From Euleptes europaea (taxonomy: Eukaryota > Chordata > Lepidosauria > Squamata > Sphaerodactylidae): a DNA stretch of 64,000 bases. Below the pieces are notes generated by a model that was not told the DNA's origin, made no database searches, and saw only the letters and a list, made by a program, of their open reading frames with translations. Below, in pieces: positions 12,252 through 23,039 of this stretch (the first letter of the stretch is position 1; the number at the start of each line of letters is the position of its first letter). The position numbers and the translations under genes are program-made. The DNA lies in contig NC_079325.1 of assembly GCF_029931775.1 (NCBI RefSeq), positions 53,056,286 through 53,120,285 on the forward strand. The letters run 5' to 3'.

Positions 12252-12803
12252 CGGTACAAAGCCACCAGGCTGCAGGCCACTGCCACGCTCACAGAGGCCA
12301 CTTCAGGTCCTCGGGAGGGGCTGGCTGAGGACCACCAAACTCCTCCCACAGCCAGGATGGAGAGAGCAGAGGTGGGAAAAGAGGCAGTGGCATTAATGGC
12401 AGCCAGCAAAGAAGCTTACAAACCTCTGGGAGAGGAGGACCTCTCCTTGACTCCGAGGGACAGCTCGGCGGCCCTTCAGACTGACGATGCAGGCGGAGCC
12501 CTGCTCATAGAGGACGGGGAGGATGACGAAAATGATTTCTCCGCCCTGAGCGACCACTCACTGCTTGGAGATGCTGTGGTGGTGGTGGGGGAACCGGTGG
12601 GACTGTGTGCATGGAAGAACGAGCTGAGCGGCGAAAGCATCCGAGAGAGAAGCCCGGGCAGAGCCGCAGTAGACGAAGGAGACCCCGCAGCAAATGAGGC
12701 GCTGGCTGGCAGAGACCTACTGGAGGGAGCTGACCCTTCCTCCCTGGCCAAAGGGGAGGCCTCGGCCGGACGTAGGCGTTCTGCTCGGCGTAGGGCCAGA
12801 TAA
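12252..12803 (+). CDS. CIZ1: CIZ1 terminal coding exon, long acidic C-terminus
   Basis: The exon follows a TTTGCAG acceptor and opens with RYKATRLQ, which continues the conserved ..FENFQ|RYK junction (human FENLQKYK). It is 552 nt and ends at TAA 12801-12803. The 183 residues after the zinc finger are far longer than the roughly 65 I recall for human CIZ1. They hold acidic stretches (LLIEDGEDDENDFSALSDHS) and a very basic end (GRRRSARRRAR) that recalls the basic human end RRSTRLKT. The reading frame is open throughout, and splicing phase supports it. I do not see a known domain in the extension. A variant poly(A) signal ATTAAA lies near 12938. Confidence 0.88.
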   Translation, partial: RYKATRLQATATLTEATSGPREGLAEDHQTPPTARMERAEVGKEAVALMAASKEAYKPLGEEDLSLTPRDSSAALQTDDAGGALLIEDGEDDENDFSALSDHSLLGDAVVVVGEPVGLCAWKNELSGESIRERSPGRAAVDEGDPAANEALAGRDLLEGADPSSLAKGEASAGRRRSARRRAR

Positions 12804-13020
12804 AGTAGCCTTAATAGGAGAGTTTCTCCCCTTTTGTGTAGATTTTTGAAGAAAGATTTATTTTTCCCCCATCTTCAAGTCTTCTACTTTTAGAGAAAGG
12901 TATGCTATGATTTTACTGCAGTTTTTATTCTAAAAAAAATTAAAAGGAAGAAAATCAATGGCTTTCATATGCTTCATACAGGATTCTCTTCTCTTAAATG
13001 TGTGCTTCAATTCAGTTCTT
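12804..13020 (+). other. CIZ1: CIZ1 3' UTR (approximate)
   Basis: The stretch after the CIZ1 stop is AT-rich and not coding. An ATTAAA near 12938 is the first plausible polyadenylation signal; no AATAAA lies in the first 300 bases. The true end of the transcript cannot be fixed from sequence alone. Confidence 0.4.
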
Positions 13021-14354
13021 AATTCCTGTGAAACAGACAGAGTTCAGGGAAACTGTGCTCCCTTAGCTGATTTAAATTATCCGGGAACTGATCTCTCTCT
13101 CTCTGCTCAACCTGCTTCTGGTTGAACTGCTGAAGTAACTTGTGTTTCCAGCATTTTCAAGTGTGACAGAAGCCCTTTTATTAGGACCAACCTAATAACC
13201 CACATCAGTGTTCTTTTGAGCTCACCAGAACTCTTCCTCAGGTTGGATGTTACCAAAAGAAATGTTTAGAAAGGGTTTGGGGAAGGGGGAATAGTAGTAC
13301 TACGTGGTGTTAGTAGTACTTAAGACCATGTCCTGAAGCATTCTCCCATCCCAAAACCCTTTGAATTTTTTTTTTGGGGGGGGGGGACATCCAGCCTGAA
13401 GAACAGTTCTGGTGAACTTGGAATCTTGCGCACCGATAGTGATCGATTCAGTAATATACACATATTGAAGACCACATTTTTTCACAATAACAGCTAGAGA
13501 TGTGTTCACTGCTCATGAAGCATGCTGCATTAAAACTGATCTTGTTATGACAGGACTTCTGGCAAGACCTATTCACGATCATTTAAATTTACTAAACTCC
13601 ATCGGGAACTTTGAAAAGTTACTCATCTTTTGACTGTCAGTAGGCCTCTGCTGTTTCAAGACCAAGACAAATCACAAGCTTATCAGTCCACTGAGAATGG
13701 GTTCATCCATAACAGATCACAGACAGCCATGGCCGCTTTGTGGTAAAAAAAAATCAAAAAAATCAAGTGTGTAAGAGTTAGAGACTTCCTTTTGGAGCTG
13801 TTACAAGGAATGGTCAGAGAAATGCTCATTTCTATGCCCAATCAGTACATACATGGCCAAGAGCATGCCAGCAGTAATAAATTATGTAACTCGCCAAAAG
13901 CAACACAAAAGGGTGTATAGTTAACTCTCCCTAATTGAAGACCGTTAGATTTATATCTGAGTAGAGTTTGTAGTTGATTCTGAGAGCTATCGCAAGATTA
14001 TTAAAGTTAAGATCAACCATGTTGATTTTCCTCTACACAACATCAAAAAATTAAACCATGCCTGTAGGATTACTAATTAAGCAGGGGCTGATCCTGTGAT
14101 GTCAGGCCTGAAGAAGAAAGGAGATTACACCGTCATGCTAGATGACTTCACACTTGCTGGACTTTCTTACAAACAACGCAGAACTATTTGTGTTCCTAGA
14201 ACATACCCTCAAAAATAACACATTAGTTATGATTTCACTATGAAGGGGTATGGAGTGTGCAACTCCTGATTTTGCAAATTCACAACACCATGGTAGATCA
14301 CAGGGACAGTGTTGAGGAAAAAAAGCAGATGAGATAAAAGTGAAGCTGGTTCAC

Positions 14355-14558
14355 TTTTTTTTTTTGCCATCAGGTCATGGCTGACTTATGGTGACCCCAA
14401 AGGGTTTTCAAGGCAAGAGACGTTTGCCATGGCCCGCCTCCGCAGCATGACCCTGGAACTCCTTGGAGGTCTCCCATCCAAATACTAACCAGGGCCGACC
14501 CTGCTTACCTTCTGAAATCTGACGAGATCAGACTAGCTTGGGTCGTCCCGGTCAGGGT
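14355..14558 (-). repeat. 5S rRNA-derived SINE
   Basis: This minus-strand copy has the tail GTCATGGCTGACTTATGGTG (reverse) first, then CCCATCCAAATACTAACCAGG and TCTGACGAGATCAGACTAGC, which are the 5S promoter region reversed. It is followed by no clear target duplication. Confidence 0.85.
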
Positions 14559-15511
14559 GATTTGCTTGTAGCTCGCTGAATTTAATGGACTTCTTAGGAA
14601 AGGTGGCACTGCTCATCAGATAAATCAGCGGGCAGTTGGGAGATAAATCATGTGCTTCCCTTGCTCTGAATATTTTGAAAGTGTTGCACATTGGTTACTA
14701 AGTAAGCCTGCCAGGAAAGACTTCGATCAAACCACAATTAGCATGTTTTAATCATCTGAAATTGCATGGAGTCTTTTACTGTTATTCAGTAACAGCAATT
14801 CCAACTAACATCATACAAAACCATCCAATGAAGTTTATAGGAAATCACAACCAGCCCCTATGCTGTCATATCTACCCTCCATATCACCCCACCCTTTTAA
14901 AACCCCATCCCATAAAAAAGCTGCCTCTGATTTGATGTATATTCCAGATGATAAAAGTTTAAGATACACTTTTGCAGAAAATAGTTTTCTCAACCAGACT
15001 TGTTCCATACAAAACTAGAGCTACCCGTCTGATATTCATTATTCAAGTCACTTCCAATCCAGCCTAATCCACCTTCAGGCCCGAAAAGCAGCTCTCCATC
15101 ATTTTCATCCAATGTCACGGTTTTTTTTAGGCCTTTGATTGCTAAGACATACCCTGGTACCAACCCCTTAAAATTCATTTCAGTTGCTTTTGTAATTTGC
15201 CAGTTTATTTCTCCCCACAGAGAATGAAGTAGTTTTATTAAAGTGAGTGTGTGAGGTTTCTGTTGATACCTTGGAGACAGTATTTAGATAGAGATCTAGC
15301 CATCATGTGCCAGTGGCTACCAGTTTACAATTACACACAAGGCTGTGTGTTTTTGTGCTTTGAGGAAGGAAAACATACAATCGCCAATGGCATCTTTTTA
15401 CAAAGCGAAGCAAGCAAAAACGGCTTCCTGCCGGCAACTGTTCTTTTGCACCATTCACATCTGGCAAACTTATTTCTGTGGGGGAGGGGGAACATATTGG
15501 CTATTCATCTA

Positions 15512-15795
15512 AGGTGGGGTCGCCAACCTTTTTGAGCCTGTGGGTACCTCTGGAATTCTGACACAAAATGGCTGCCACAGGAGGCAGAGCCAGACACAAC
15601 ATGGCTGCTGCAGCTTCCTTTCAGTCACACAGTGAAGATTCTTGTAGTGTGGTGGCAGCTGCTGCCAAAGCAATGCTTTACAAATTCTGCACAGCCAATC
15701 AAATCTTCAATCAGAAGCCTTGCTGGGCAAAAACTACCCTTGGCTCTGTCCATTGTCTAAAAACACCTGGCGGATGCCATTGGGAACCCTGATCT
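15512..15795 (+). mobile_element. Non-autonomous hAT-like element
   Basis: It begins GGTGGGGTCGCCAACCTTTT and ends near CATTGGGAACCCTGA, a degenerate terminal inverted repeat of the CAGGGGTC(G/C)CCAACC type found in small hAT elements. No convincing 8-bp target duplication survives. Confidence 0.55.
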
Positions 15796-16216
15796 TAGGC
15801 CTTGTGTTTAAGCAATATACAAGATGTTTGCACCCTTAATGTGAAGTTGTGATGCATCTTGGTAAGAAGGGCTAGGGTGAATATATTTGGTTCATTGATG
15901 CATTGGTTGAGAAGCCTACATTTTTCTTCAGATATTCCTCCCAATTGGTGGGGGACTGGACAAGAGGTAAAAGGTGTGACCACATATCAGCTGGTTTTAA
16001 GCATACAAATTGCAATGGTTTTTCTCCAAGAAATGCTGGGAATTGTAGTTTGGGAAAGGTGCTGAGAATTTTCTGCAGACGTGCCACAGGGAATTAAATG
16101 GCGAGACAGGTTCCCCCGATAGATAAGGGCTCTTCCAAAGAAACACCATGAAAGAAGCACTGCATTGATGGGTAAGTTAATCAGTCACTGATTTTGTTTA
16201 TGCGTTTCAGGGATGT

Positions 16217-16339
16217 ATAAGGCAGAGTGGAGGCAGGCAATGGTAAACCACCTCCAAACATCTCTTGCCTTGAAAACCCTACGGGGTCGCCGTAAGTCAG
16301 CTGTGACTTAACGGCACTTTCCACCACATAAGGCAGAGT
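16217..16339 (+). repeat. Truncated SINE (Bov-B-type tail) with target duplication
   Basis: Only the shared SINE tail is present (GGCAGGCAATGG...CTTGCCTTGAAAACCCTACGG...GTGACTTAACGGCA). It lies between 12-base repeats ATAAGGCAGAGT at 16217-16228 and 16328-16339, which shows a 5'-truncated insertion into the BBLN 3' flank. Confidence 0.85.
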
Positions 16340-16839
16340 AGAAATGAATCATCAACAGCTTACAGGAATCGAGGCTCTTTTGTGCATTTCAGCCTATAAC
16401 CACAGCTTCAGATGTGAAGATTTTCCAACAAATTTGGAAAGAAGCACTTTCCCCCCAAATACACTCTGCAACGCTCATCCAGAAAAGCCACTATTTAAAA
16501 CAAAAATAATCCCAGCAATTTAATCCTGATTCCATAAATTAAAGGATGAGAAATTGTAACAACAGGCTAAATAGAGCTATCTGGTCCCTACCCACTTCCC
16601 TGTTTCTCACAAACTAGACAGGAGTAATTTTTGTTACCCATAATTTCTGTTTTCTTGTATAGCAGCTACATGCACAAAACCATGCATCCAGAGGAGAGTG
16701 GGGAAGAGACGTTGAACAGACACACAGACCAGAAGCACCTCTTCTTTTTAAAGTCTAACATCCAACCCATGGACAAGGATGGGCCAACTGGAAGCAGCAG
16801 GGATCTACCAGCTTCTATCCAGCTGTAGGCAGGCAGACG

Positions 16840-17036
16840 TTAAGTGTCCGGCTCAGATCCCCCCATGTCAGCATCTGAGTCTTCCTCATCATTCAGCTGC
16901 TGCTGGAACTCCAGGCGAGTCTGCCGGTTAGACTCCAGCAGTTCCTTCAGCTGGGCGTGCAAATGGTCATTCTTCTCCTCTAGATGATCCAAGCAAGAGT
17001 TGATCTGGTCCAACATGGAATTTATTGCTGCATATT
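16840..17036 (-). CDS. BBLN: BBLN (C9orf16) exon 2, coiled coil and stop
   Basis: BBLN (bublin coiled-coil protein) is a small protein linked to intermediate-filament organisation. Read on the minus strand, this exon runs from just after a CTTAACCAG acceptor to TAA at 16842-16840. It encodes EYAAINSMLDQINSCLDHLE, then a heptad-rich coiled coil (EKNDHLHAQLKELLESNRQT), then an acidic tail ending GGSEPDT. The human sequence I recall is nearly identical in the coil (EYAAINSMLDQINSCLDHLEEKNDHLHARLQELLESNRQTRLEFQQQLG). The first base pair of the exon completes the Glu codon begun in exon 1. The joined protein is 91 residues against about 83 in human; the extra length is in the acidic tail. Confidence 0.95.
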
Positions 17037-17451
17037 CTGGTTAAGAGAAAGCAACATTTGGGGGGCGGATCATGAAACCAAGACCAGAAATTTGAATGGG
17101 CTAGAGATACCACTATTTTTGCCAACATATTTATTCAGACATCTTCATAAACCAGGGTTTCTAAACTAGTTTGCTCAACCCTTGATTAGTTGTGATGCTT
17201 GAAGGAAGACAACCGAACAGATCAGGACTTATTGTTTGGCTACAAACTGGGATTTCAAACCAGAATTTATTGCTAGTGGATCATCCATAGTTTGTACTAA
17301 TTGTGGTTTGTTGTGACGTCTGAATTCACAAGCTACAGTTTGTTTAGCACCACTCTTGTGGCTGGACGGCAAGAGACCCTCTGTGCTGGGAGGTGGAGAG
17401 AAGGCCAGAAGCAGTCAGACCAGATTTTATGTAGCCCTCAATGTAGTCTTA

Positions 17452-17535
17452 TAGTGTCATGCTAAGCAGAGTTACCCCGTTCTAAGTTCACTGAAGCAAA
17501 TGGATTTGGAAAGGTGTAACTCTGCTTAAGATTGG
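17452..17535. repeat. Small palindromic repeat
   Basis: GCTAAGCAGAGTTAC at the left and GTAACTCTGCTTAAGA at the right are inverted copies of about 15 bases. A diverged relative is at about 35340-35412. It may be a tiny foldback element; the family is unknown to me. Confidence 0.5.
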
Positions 17536-18309
17536 AAGTGCCAGTCTTGGAAGGTGGAATAAAATTAAGTAATTAATTAATATTAGACTTGGAGTTGAGT
17601 AGGAGTATTAATTCACATATCCTGCTTCACACCCTTTTCAGTTCCCCCACTGTTGCTAATATGCATGCCTGAAAACAGAAAGACTGTTCTACATATGTTG
17701 GTATCCTGTTTCTAAACTGAATGCCAGCCATGGAGGCAAAGGGATTCCAAGTGTATTCCAACCTCCCTGAGAGTTACAATGCATGAGAGATTGCTAAGGC
17801 AGTCTGGCCTTGCTCTAACTAGACAAAAAATGGGAGCAAGAGTGGTCTCACTCACAAGGCTGCTCTGCAGGCAAGCTCCCCAGAATCAAGGAAATTAACC
17901 ACTGGACCAGATCTTCTGTGAAGGCATGAGGGCACACACTTCCCCCTGAACATCAGGGTTTTCAGAGCAAAAGCTGCTGATTAACAACGTCTCATTTGAC
18001 ACGCACTGATGGAAACTGGTTAACTAACTGAAGCATTCATGTATCACAACCTGAGGAGCTCTGGAGAAACATGGCATCAGTTCACAAGATCAGCTATCAT
18101 AAACAGCTCATTCACCCTTCGCTTGATTACTGCAGCTTGACTACTGCAGATGGTTCCAAATCCACAACAGAATTTTAATTTCTCCATCCTCCCATCTCAA
18201 AACCAGCGTCTTTCAATGGGAGTCTGTTTGCATGCTCACTTGCCATTCATAATCCGAGTCTAGTAATAATGGAATTTACCAGCACGTGGAAGAATGTAAT
18301 TTAATCTCT

Positions 18310-18865
18310 AAATTGGAAGGGGCCACCAGGGTCATCTAGTCCAACCCCTGCCAACACAGGAGCTATAACTGTAAAATCCCAGACAAGGAGTTATCCAATT
18401 GAGACTTATACACCTCCACCGACAATGAGCCCACCACCTCACTAAGGAGACTGTTCCAATGTCAAATGGACCTCACTGTCAGGAAGTTCTTCCTCAAATT
18501 TAGACAAAACCTCCTTTGCTGAAATTTATATCCATTAATCTGAGTCCTGTCATCCAACATGAGCGAAAACATATCCGCCCCATCGTCCATATGGCATCCC
18601 TTCAGGTATTGGAAGGTAGCCATCATATCCCTCACAAGCATGTCTTCTCCAACACAGACATTCCCAGATCCTTCAGCTTCTCGTAGGATACAGTCTCCAA
18701 CCCCCTCATCAGCTTCGTTGCCCTACACTAGACTCCTTCCAGTTTACCGACGGCATTCCTAAACTGAGGTGCCGAAAGCTGAACACAATACTTCGGGTGA
18801 GTTGTAACCAAGGCAGTGTATATCGGCACCAATACCTCATGTGACAGTGACTTGAACTCACTAGT
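18310..18865 (-). mobile_element. CR1 LINE 3' region
   Basis: GGGTCATCTAGTCCAACCCC followed by GTCAGGAAGTTCTTCCTC and the later CACAATACTTCGGGTGAG motif are the reversed 3' part of bird-type CR1. This copy is a different CR1 subfamily from the one at 46 kb. A SINE at 18876 lies against its left-hand (5') end. Confidence 0.8.
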
Positions 18866-18875
18866 CTGGATGAGA

Positions 18876-19172
18876 AGAGGAAGAAGAGTTGGATTTTATA
18901 TGCCGACTTTCTCTACCACTTAAGGAAGACTCAAACTGGCTTACAATCACTTTCCTTCCCCACAACAGACACCCTGTGAGGTAGGTGGGGCTGAGAGAAT
19001 GTGATTAGCCCAAGGTCACCCAGCTGGCTTCATGTGTAGGAGTGGGGAAACAAATCCAGTCCACCAGATTAGCCTCCGCCACTCATGTGGAGGAGTGGGG
19101 AATCAAACCCGGTTCTCCAGATCAGAGTCCACTGCTCCAAACCACCACTCTTAACCACTACACCACGCTGTA
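18876..19172 (-). repeat. Long tRNA-derived SINE
   Basis: This full-length minus-strand copy runs from GAAGAAGAGTTGGATTTTAT to CTTAACCACTACACCACGCTG. Sequence on both sides (CTAGTCTGGA, TTGTAGCTACC) recurs, so it sits inside older repeat DNA. Confidence 0.85.
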
Positions 19173-19602
19173 CTGGTAGCCTACAGGCTTGTAGCTACCA
19201 TTAACCATTTCATCCTCACAACAATCCTGTGAGGTAGGTACAGCAGCACCAACACCTCACGTGACTGGGTCAAACTTGCTAGTCTGGAAAAGAAGTCACG
19301 AGGTGCCCAATCAGCTCAGGCTTGTAGCTACCTACAGTACGAGGGAGCAGTTCCCATGATGCCCCTTCGAATTGTTTGTCTTGATAAAGCTGAGAACTAG
19401 TACCTGAGAACATAGTGTGCTAAGTGCTGGGACAGAACTGTTCTCAACACATCAATCTTCTGCATGCAGGGATTACAAAAATGTTTATAGAAAGCTAGCA
19501 TGTCAGGGAGAACAGCTGTAAGTAGCCTTTCCCCCTCACACGGTGGTTTTCTACATACAAAGGCACATCAATGTTCCCTGCACAAACAACTAGCACATTA
19601 GA

Positions 19603-21230
19603 GAGCCAGTGTGGTGTAGTGGTTAAGAGTGTCAAACTATTATCTGGAAGACCCAAGTTCAAATCCTCAATTGTGCTATGGAAGCTCGCTGGGTGACTTT
19701 GCCCAGTCACACACTCTCAACCTAGCCTACCTTGCAGGGTTGTTGGGAGAATAAAATGGAGGAAAGAATGACGTAAGCTTCAACAATTTCATACTGACCT
19801 CACAGCTCAGGTTTGCTGTGGCGACCAAGGAGAACTAACTGAGCCTTTTGAACTGGCCAAGGGAGTTAGACAAAGTTGCCTCCTTGCTCCTCTCTTGTTT
19901 AATCTATACCTGAATGATATGGCAACCAATTTCTCAGAGTCTTGTCACCCCCCAAAGCTTGCAAGTCATCCCACCTCAATTCTACTCTCTGCTGATGATG
20001 CAGTTCTCCTGTCCCGCACAAGAATTGGTTTGAAAAGATCTTTACAAACCTTCTCTGAGTACTGCTCTAGGGAAGATCTTAAAATAAACCATCATAAATC
20101 TAAGATTATGATCTTCACTAAGAGGAGAAAAATGCCTCTTTTTCGCTGGGTATTAGACGGCTTTGAGGTTGACCAAGTCAAGGAGTTTGTTTACCTTGGC
20201 ATTCTGTTTTCCCATAACCTAAATTGGAATGCCCATCAAAAAGCAGTGTCCAACAAAATTAAACCTGGGGTTGGTGCTATTGTCAACTTTTTCCACACCA
20301 AAGGTGGCAAATATATTCCAGGGGCTATTCAGGTTTTTAATCTAAAAATTACCCCAATTATTCTCTTTGGTGTTGCCATCTGGATAACAGTTGTCAATGA
20401 ATCTATAGATCGTCCATTGCTTCAGTTGTTATGAAAACTCCTAAATGCCCCTCGATGTGTTGCTGGCGTTACTCTTCCTTCTGAGTTTGGCCAAATGTCA
20501 CTCGAAGCTAGGGCATGGTTGGCCGCCATTAAACTACACCTTAAACTGTGCTTTAGCACTGAGGGGTTTCTAGCTTCTCTGAAGCATGACCCTTTTAAAT
20601 CCTCATGGCAAAAAATCTTAGATGAGAAACTGTCATTGTTGGGCTTCTCGCAGGATATGTTATTAGATCTTGGGAAAACTGAAGCTTTCACCAAAATTAA
20701 AAAGAGCATTAAAGAGCTTGATTATAACAGCACTACTTTTTGTGCTCGTTGCGTTTGTTCATCCCAGTTCTTCGGAATACCCCCTACACGTGGTTGCCTG
20801 CTTATACATATTATTTGACAACTCCTCGTCTTTCTAGAGCTTTTTGTTTAGCTAGATTGAATGCTATCCATCTATGGTTATGCAGGGCCATATTCAGACA
20901 GGACCTGTCCTTGCTCTTCTGGCTTTATCGATTCACTAGCTCATGCCCTTTTGGAATGCCGCTTTTACGAGGAACTTCAATCACATTATATTTCCCCCCT
21001 TTTAACATACAAATCCAATGCCTCTGTGTCTGACATAATGCCTTTTCTGCTAAGCGATAGGGATCCCAAGGCTACAGTGTCAGTGGCAAGATTTGTTTCA
21101 GTCCTTATATCCTTCAAACACTAGATATATGCTGCTCAAGATCAATGGATCAAGGAGCTTCTAAGGGATAAAAGGAAAGGAAAGAACGACGTAAGCCGCT
21201 TTGGGTCCTTGGGGGTTACCACACTTGTAT
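19603..21230 (+). repeat. Short tRNA-derived SINE split by a LINE
   Basis: The SINE head and body (GTGTGGTGTAGTGGTTAAGA...GGAATAAAATGG) run from 19603 to 19779. Its tail (AAGCCGCTTTGGGTCC) resumes at about 21190. Between them lies 1.4 kb of LINE. The bases GGAAAGAAYGACGTAAGC appear on both sides (19762-19779 and 21179-21196). Confidence 0.8.
19780..21178 (+). mobile_element. LINE with reverse-transcriptase fragment, nested
   Basis: The fragment encodes GVRQSCLLAPLLFNLYLNDM and LLSADDAVLLSRTRIGLKRS, the finger/palm motifs of a non-LTR reverse transcriptase with the (A/S)ADD active site. An uninterrupted 179-codon frame runs 19895-20434, and later pieces (about 20495-20818 and 20861-21124) lie in other frames and end near ALLECRFYEEL. 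It is 5'-truncated and not active. I cannot place the clade. It entered a SINE, leaving an 18-base target duplication with one difference. Confidence 0.75.
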
Positions 21231-21500
21231 TCCCAGTGATGTATTTTGAAAATGTTATAAAAAATACTGTTCGCACTTTCTATGTATTCCCACCGCTGTA
21301 CTAAGAGTTTGAAAATGTTATAAAAAATACTGTTCGCACTTTTGGTTACCGCACTTGTATTCCCACCGATGTATTAAGAGTTTGAAAACGTTATAAAAAA
21401 TACTGCTCGCACTTCTGGTTACCGCACTTGTATTCCCAGCGATGTATTAAGAGTTTGAAAACGTTATAAAAAAATACTGTTCGCACTTTGTTCGGCCCCT
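21203..21500. repeat. Tandem repeat, about 73 bp x 4
   Basis: The motif GTTATAAAAAATACTGTTCG occurs at 21254, 21317, 21390 and 21463, giving periods of 63, 73 and 73. Each unit also holds GGTTACCGCACTTGTATTCCC in most copies. An inverted partial copy (TTTTTTATAACATTTCAAAC) lies at about 21565-21600, beside the BBLN exon 1 donor. The family is unknown. Confidence 0.8.
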
Positions 21501-21754
21501 TTAGCTGTGAAGACGTCTTCCAACCATTGGTTAGCTGTGGCATCCAAAAACCCTTTTAAAGCGATGTTTTTTTATAACATTTCAAACTCTTCATACCGAG
21601 GTTTAACCGCTTCAGTGACAGCCAGGGCTTACCCCCGAGTAAGCATGCTCCAGGACTGCAGCTTTCAAGGACCTGGACCAGCAAACCCAAACCGGCAAGG
21701 CAGCAATGAATGCAAGGCAGGCATTAATCGCACTTGGAGGCGCCTGAAGGTTAC

Positions 21755-21833
21755 CTGCTTCGCCGAAGCCCCCGTCTTCGTCCTCCTCGCCCCTCCCCAG
21801 GGGGAGCTGCGGCTCTCCGTTTGGCCCCGACAT
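21755..21833 (-). CDS. BBLN: BBLN (C9orf16) exon 1, start codon
   Basis: On the minus strand ATG lies at 21833-21831 and the exon ends in phase 1 before a GTAACC donor (21754-21749). It encodes MSGPNGEPQLPLGRGEEDED then GGFGEA; human BBLN starts MSGPNGDLGMPVEAGAEGEE and has DGFGEAEYAA at the junction. An upstream in-frame ATG near 21884 would add 17 residues, but the conserved MSGPNG start favours the ATG chosen here. The exon lies inside a CpG island. Intron 1 is 4.7 kb and holds a CR1 fragment, SINEs, a LINE nested in a SINE, and a tandem repeat. The two exons give 276 nt in total with intact frame. Confidence 0.93.
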
Positions 21834-22120
21834 GCCCCTACCGCATCCAGGCCAGCCCCCGACCCCCCTTGCAAAGCAAGGCAAGCCACACCCCCCACTT
21901 CCCGGATGGAACGCAGAGACAATGTTGCCAAGGGCAAACCACGCCCCCTGGTCTCTGTCCGGCCGGCCGGCTGCGGAAGGGGCTCGTGCGATTGGTGGAA
22001 AGCCGAGGGGCGGGGCTGCCTGGCAGGGGCCGCCTTGCGCTGCAAACGCCGCGCGCGCAGCACGGGAGAGCGTCCGTTAGAAGCGCATCTGCGCGCCGGA
22101 AATCACAACCGTTGTGAGGC
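21760..22120 (-). promoter_or_regulatory. BBLN: BBLN CpG-island promoter
   Basis: The block is GC-rich and dense in CpG, unlike the AT-rich sequence on either side, and covers the BBLN start codon. An ATTGG at 21991-21995 is an inverted CCAAT box about 160 nt upstream of the ATG on the minus strand. GGCGGGGC-like GC boxes are nearby and no TATA box was seen. This is what a housekeeping promoter looks like. The exact start site is unknown. Confidence 0.7.
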
Positions 22121-22201
22121 GCGTTCTTATTGCTATTATCTTTAATGTGAATCATAATATTTTGGGAAAGAATAACGACACCCCTGCCCCGCGCGCAGAG
22201 A

Positions 22202-22795
22202 AGAGCAACCAGAATGAAGGCGGTTAAGGGGAGACGTGACAGAGGTCTACGAAATTATGCATGGTGTGGAGATGCTAAACACTGGAACGCGGGGTCATCT
22301 GCTGAAGCTGGAGGGTCAAAGATTCACAACACATAAAAGGAAGTATTTTTTTCACGCAACCTCTTTCATAAGACCAGAAACCAAGGTCATCTGCTGAAGC
22401 TGGAGGGTGAGAGATTCAAAACAGAAAAAGGAAGCATTTCTTCACACAACACATAGTTAAACTGTGGAACTCCCTGCCCCAGGATGTGGTGATGGCTGCC
22501 AACTTGGAAGGCCTTAAGAGGGGAGTGGACATGTTCATGGAGGAGAGGGCTATTCGTGGCTGCTAGTCAAGATGGATACCAGTCGTGATGCTTACCTATT
22601 CTCTCCAGGATCCGAGGAGCAGGCCTATTAGGTGCTGTGGAACACAGGTAGGACGCTGCTGCTGCAGTCTTGTTTGTGGGCTTCCTAGAGGCACCTGTTT
22701 GGCCACTGTGTGAACCAGACTGCTGGACAGGATGGGCCTTCCTGTATCAGAGGAGCATGCCCATTATATTAGGTGCTTTCTTATGTTCTTAGGAT
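22202..22795 (+). mobile_element. CR1-like LINE 3' end
   Basis: It starts inside the C-terminal coding part (GGGGAGACGTGACAGAGGTC), passes through CTGCTGAAGCTGGAGGGT (present twice, at about 22300 and 22390, so a local duplication) and ends near TTCTTATGTTCTTA. It lies directly upstream of the BBLN promoter. Confidence 0.85.
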
Positions 22796-22879
22796 TCGGG
22801 CAAGCACTTTTAAAATACCCTTAATTCAAACATGAAGTCTGCTGGATGAGACAACCAAGCACCACGATCATTTGTCGCC

Positions 22880-23030
22880 TGCCTTTTCCCCCAACGAGGA
22901 CCCAAGGCAGCTTTCATCGTTCTCCCCTCCATTTTATCCTCACAACAACCCTGTGAGGTAGGTTAGTCTGAGAGACTGCCTTGAGTCTCAGTGAGAAAGG
23001 CAGACTATAAATAACGTAAATCAAATAAAA
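22880..23030. repeat. SINE body remnants
   Basis: CCTCCATTTTATCCTCACAA reversed, then AGAAAGGCAGACTATAAATA forward, are parts of the short tRNA SINE in both orientations. Confidence 0.55.
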
Positions 23031-23039
23031 ACTTAAAAG

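Larger units (their letters stand above)
15205..16839 (-). other. BBLN: BBLN 3' UTR and downstream flank (approximate)
   Basis: This is minus-strand sequence downstream of the BBLN stop. Two TTTATT motifs (near 15205 and 15234, AATAAA when read on the minus strand) are candidate poly(A) signals that would end a 3' UTR of about 1.6 kb. The span contains a small hAT-like element and a truncated SINE with target duplication, so it may instead be mostly intergenic. About 2.4 kb separates it from the CIZ1 stop. Confidence 0.3.

Noticed and set aside
12476-12751. Minus-strand Ser/Pro-rich frames
   Set aside because: They are antisense shadows of the CIZ1 terminal exon.
21507-22145. 212-codon + strand frame and others across a GC-rich block
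   Set aside because: They cross the BBLN exon 1 and promoter island in other frames and are caused by GC-rich composition.
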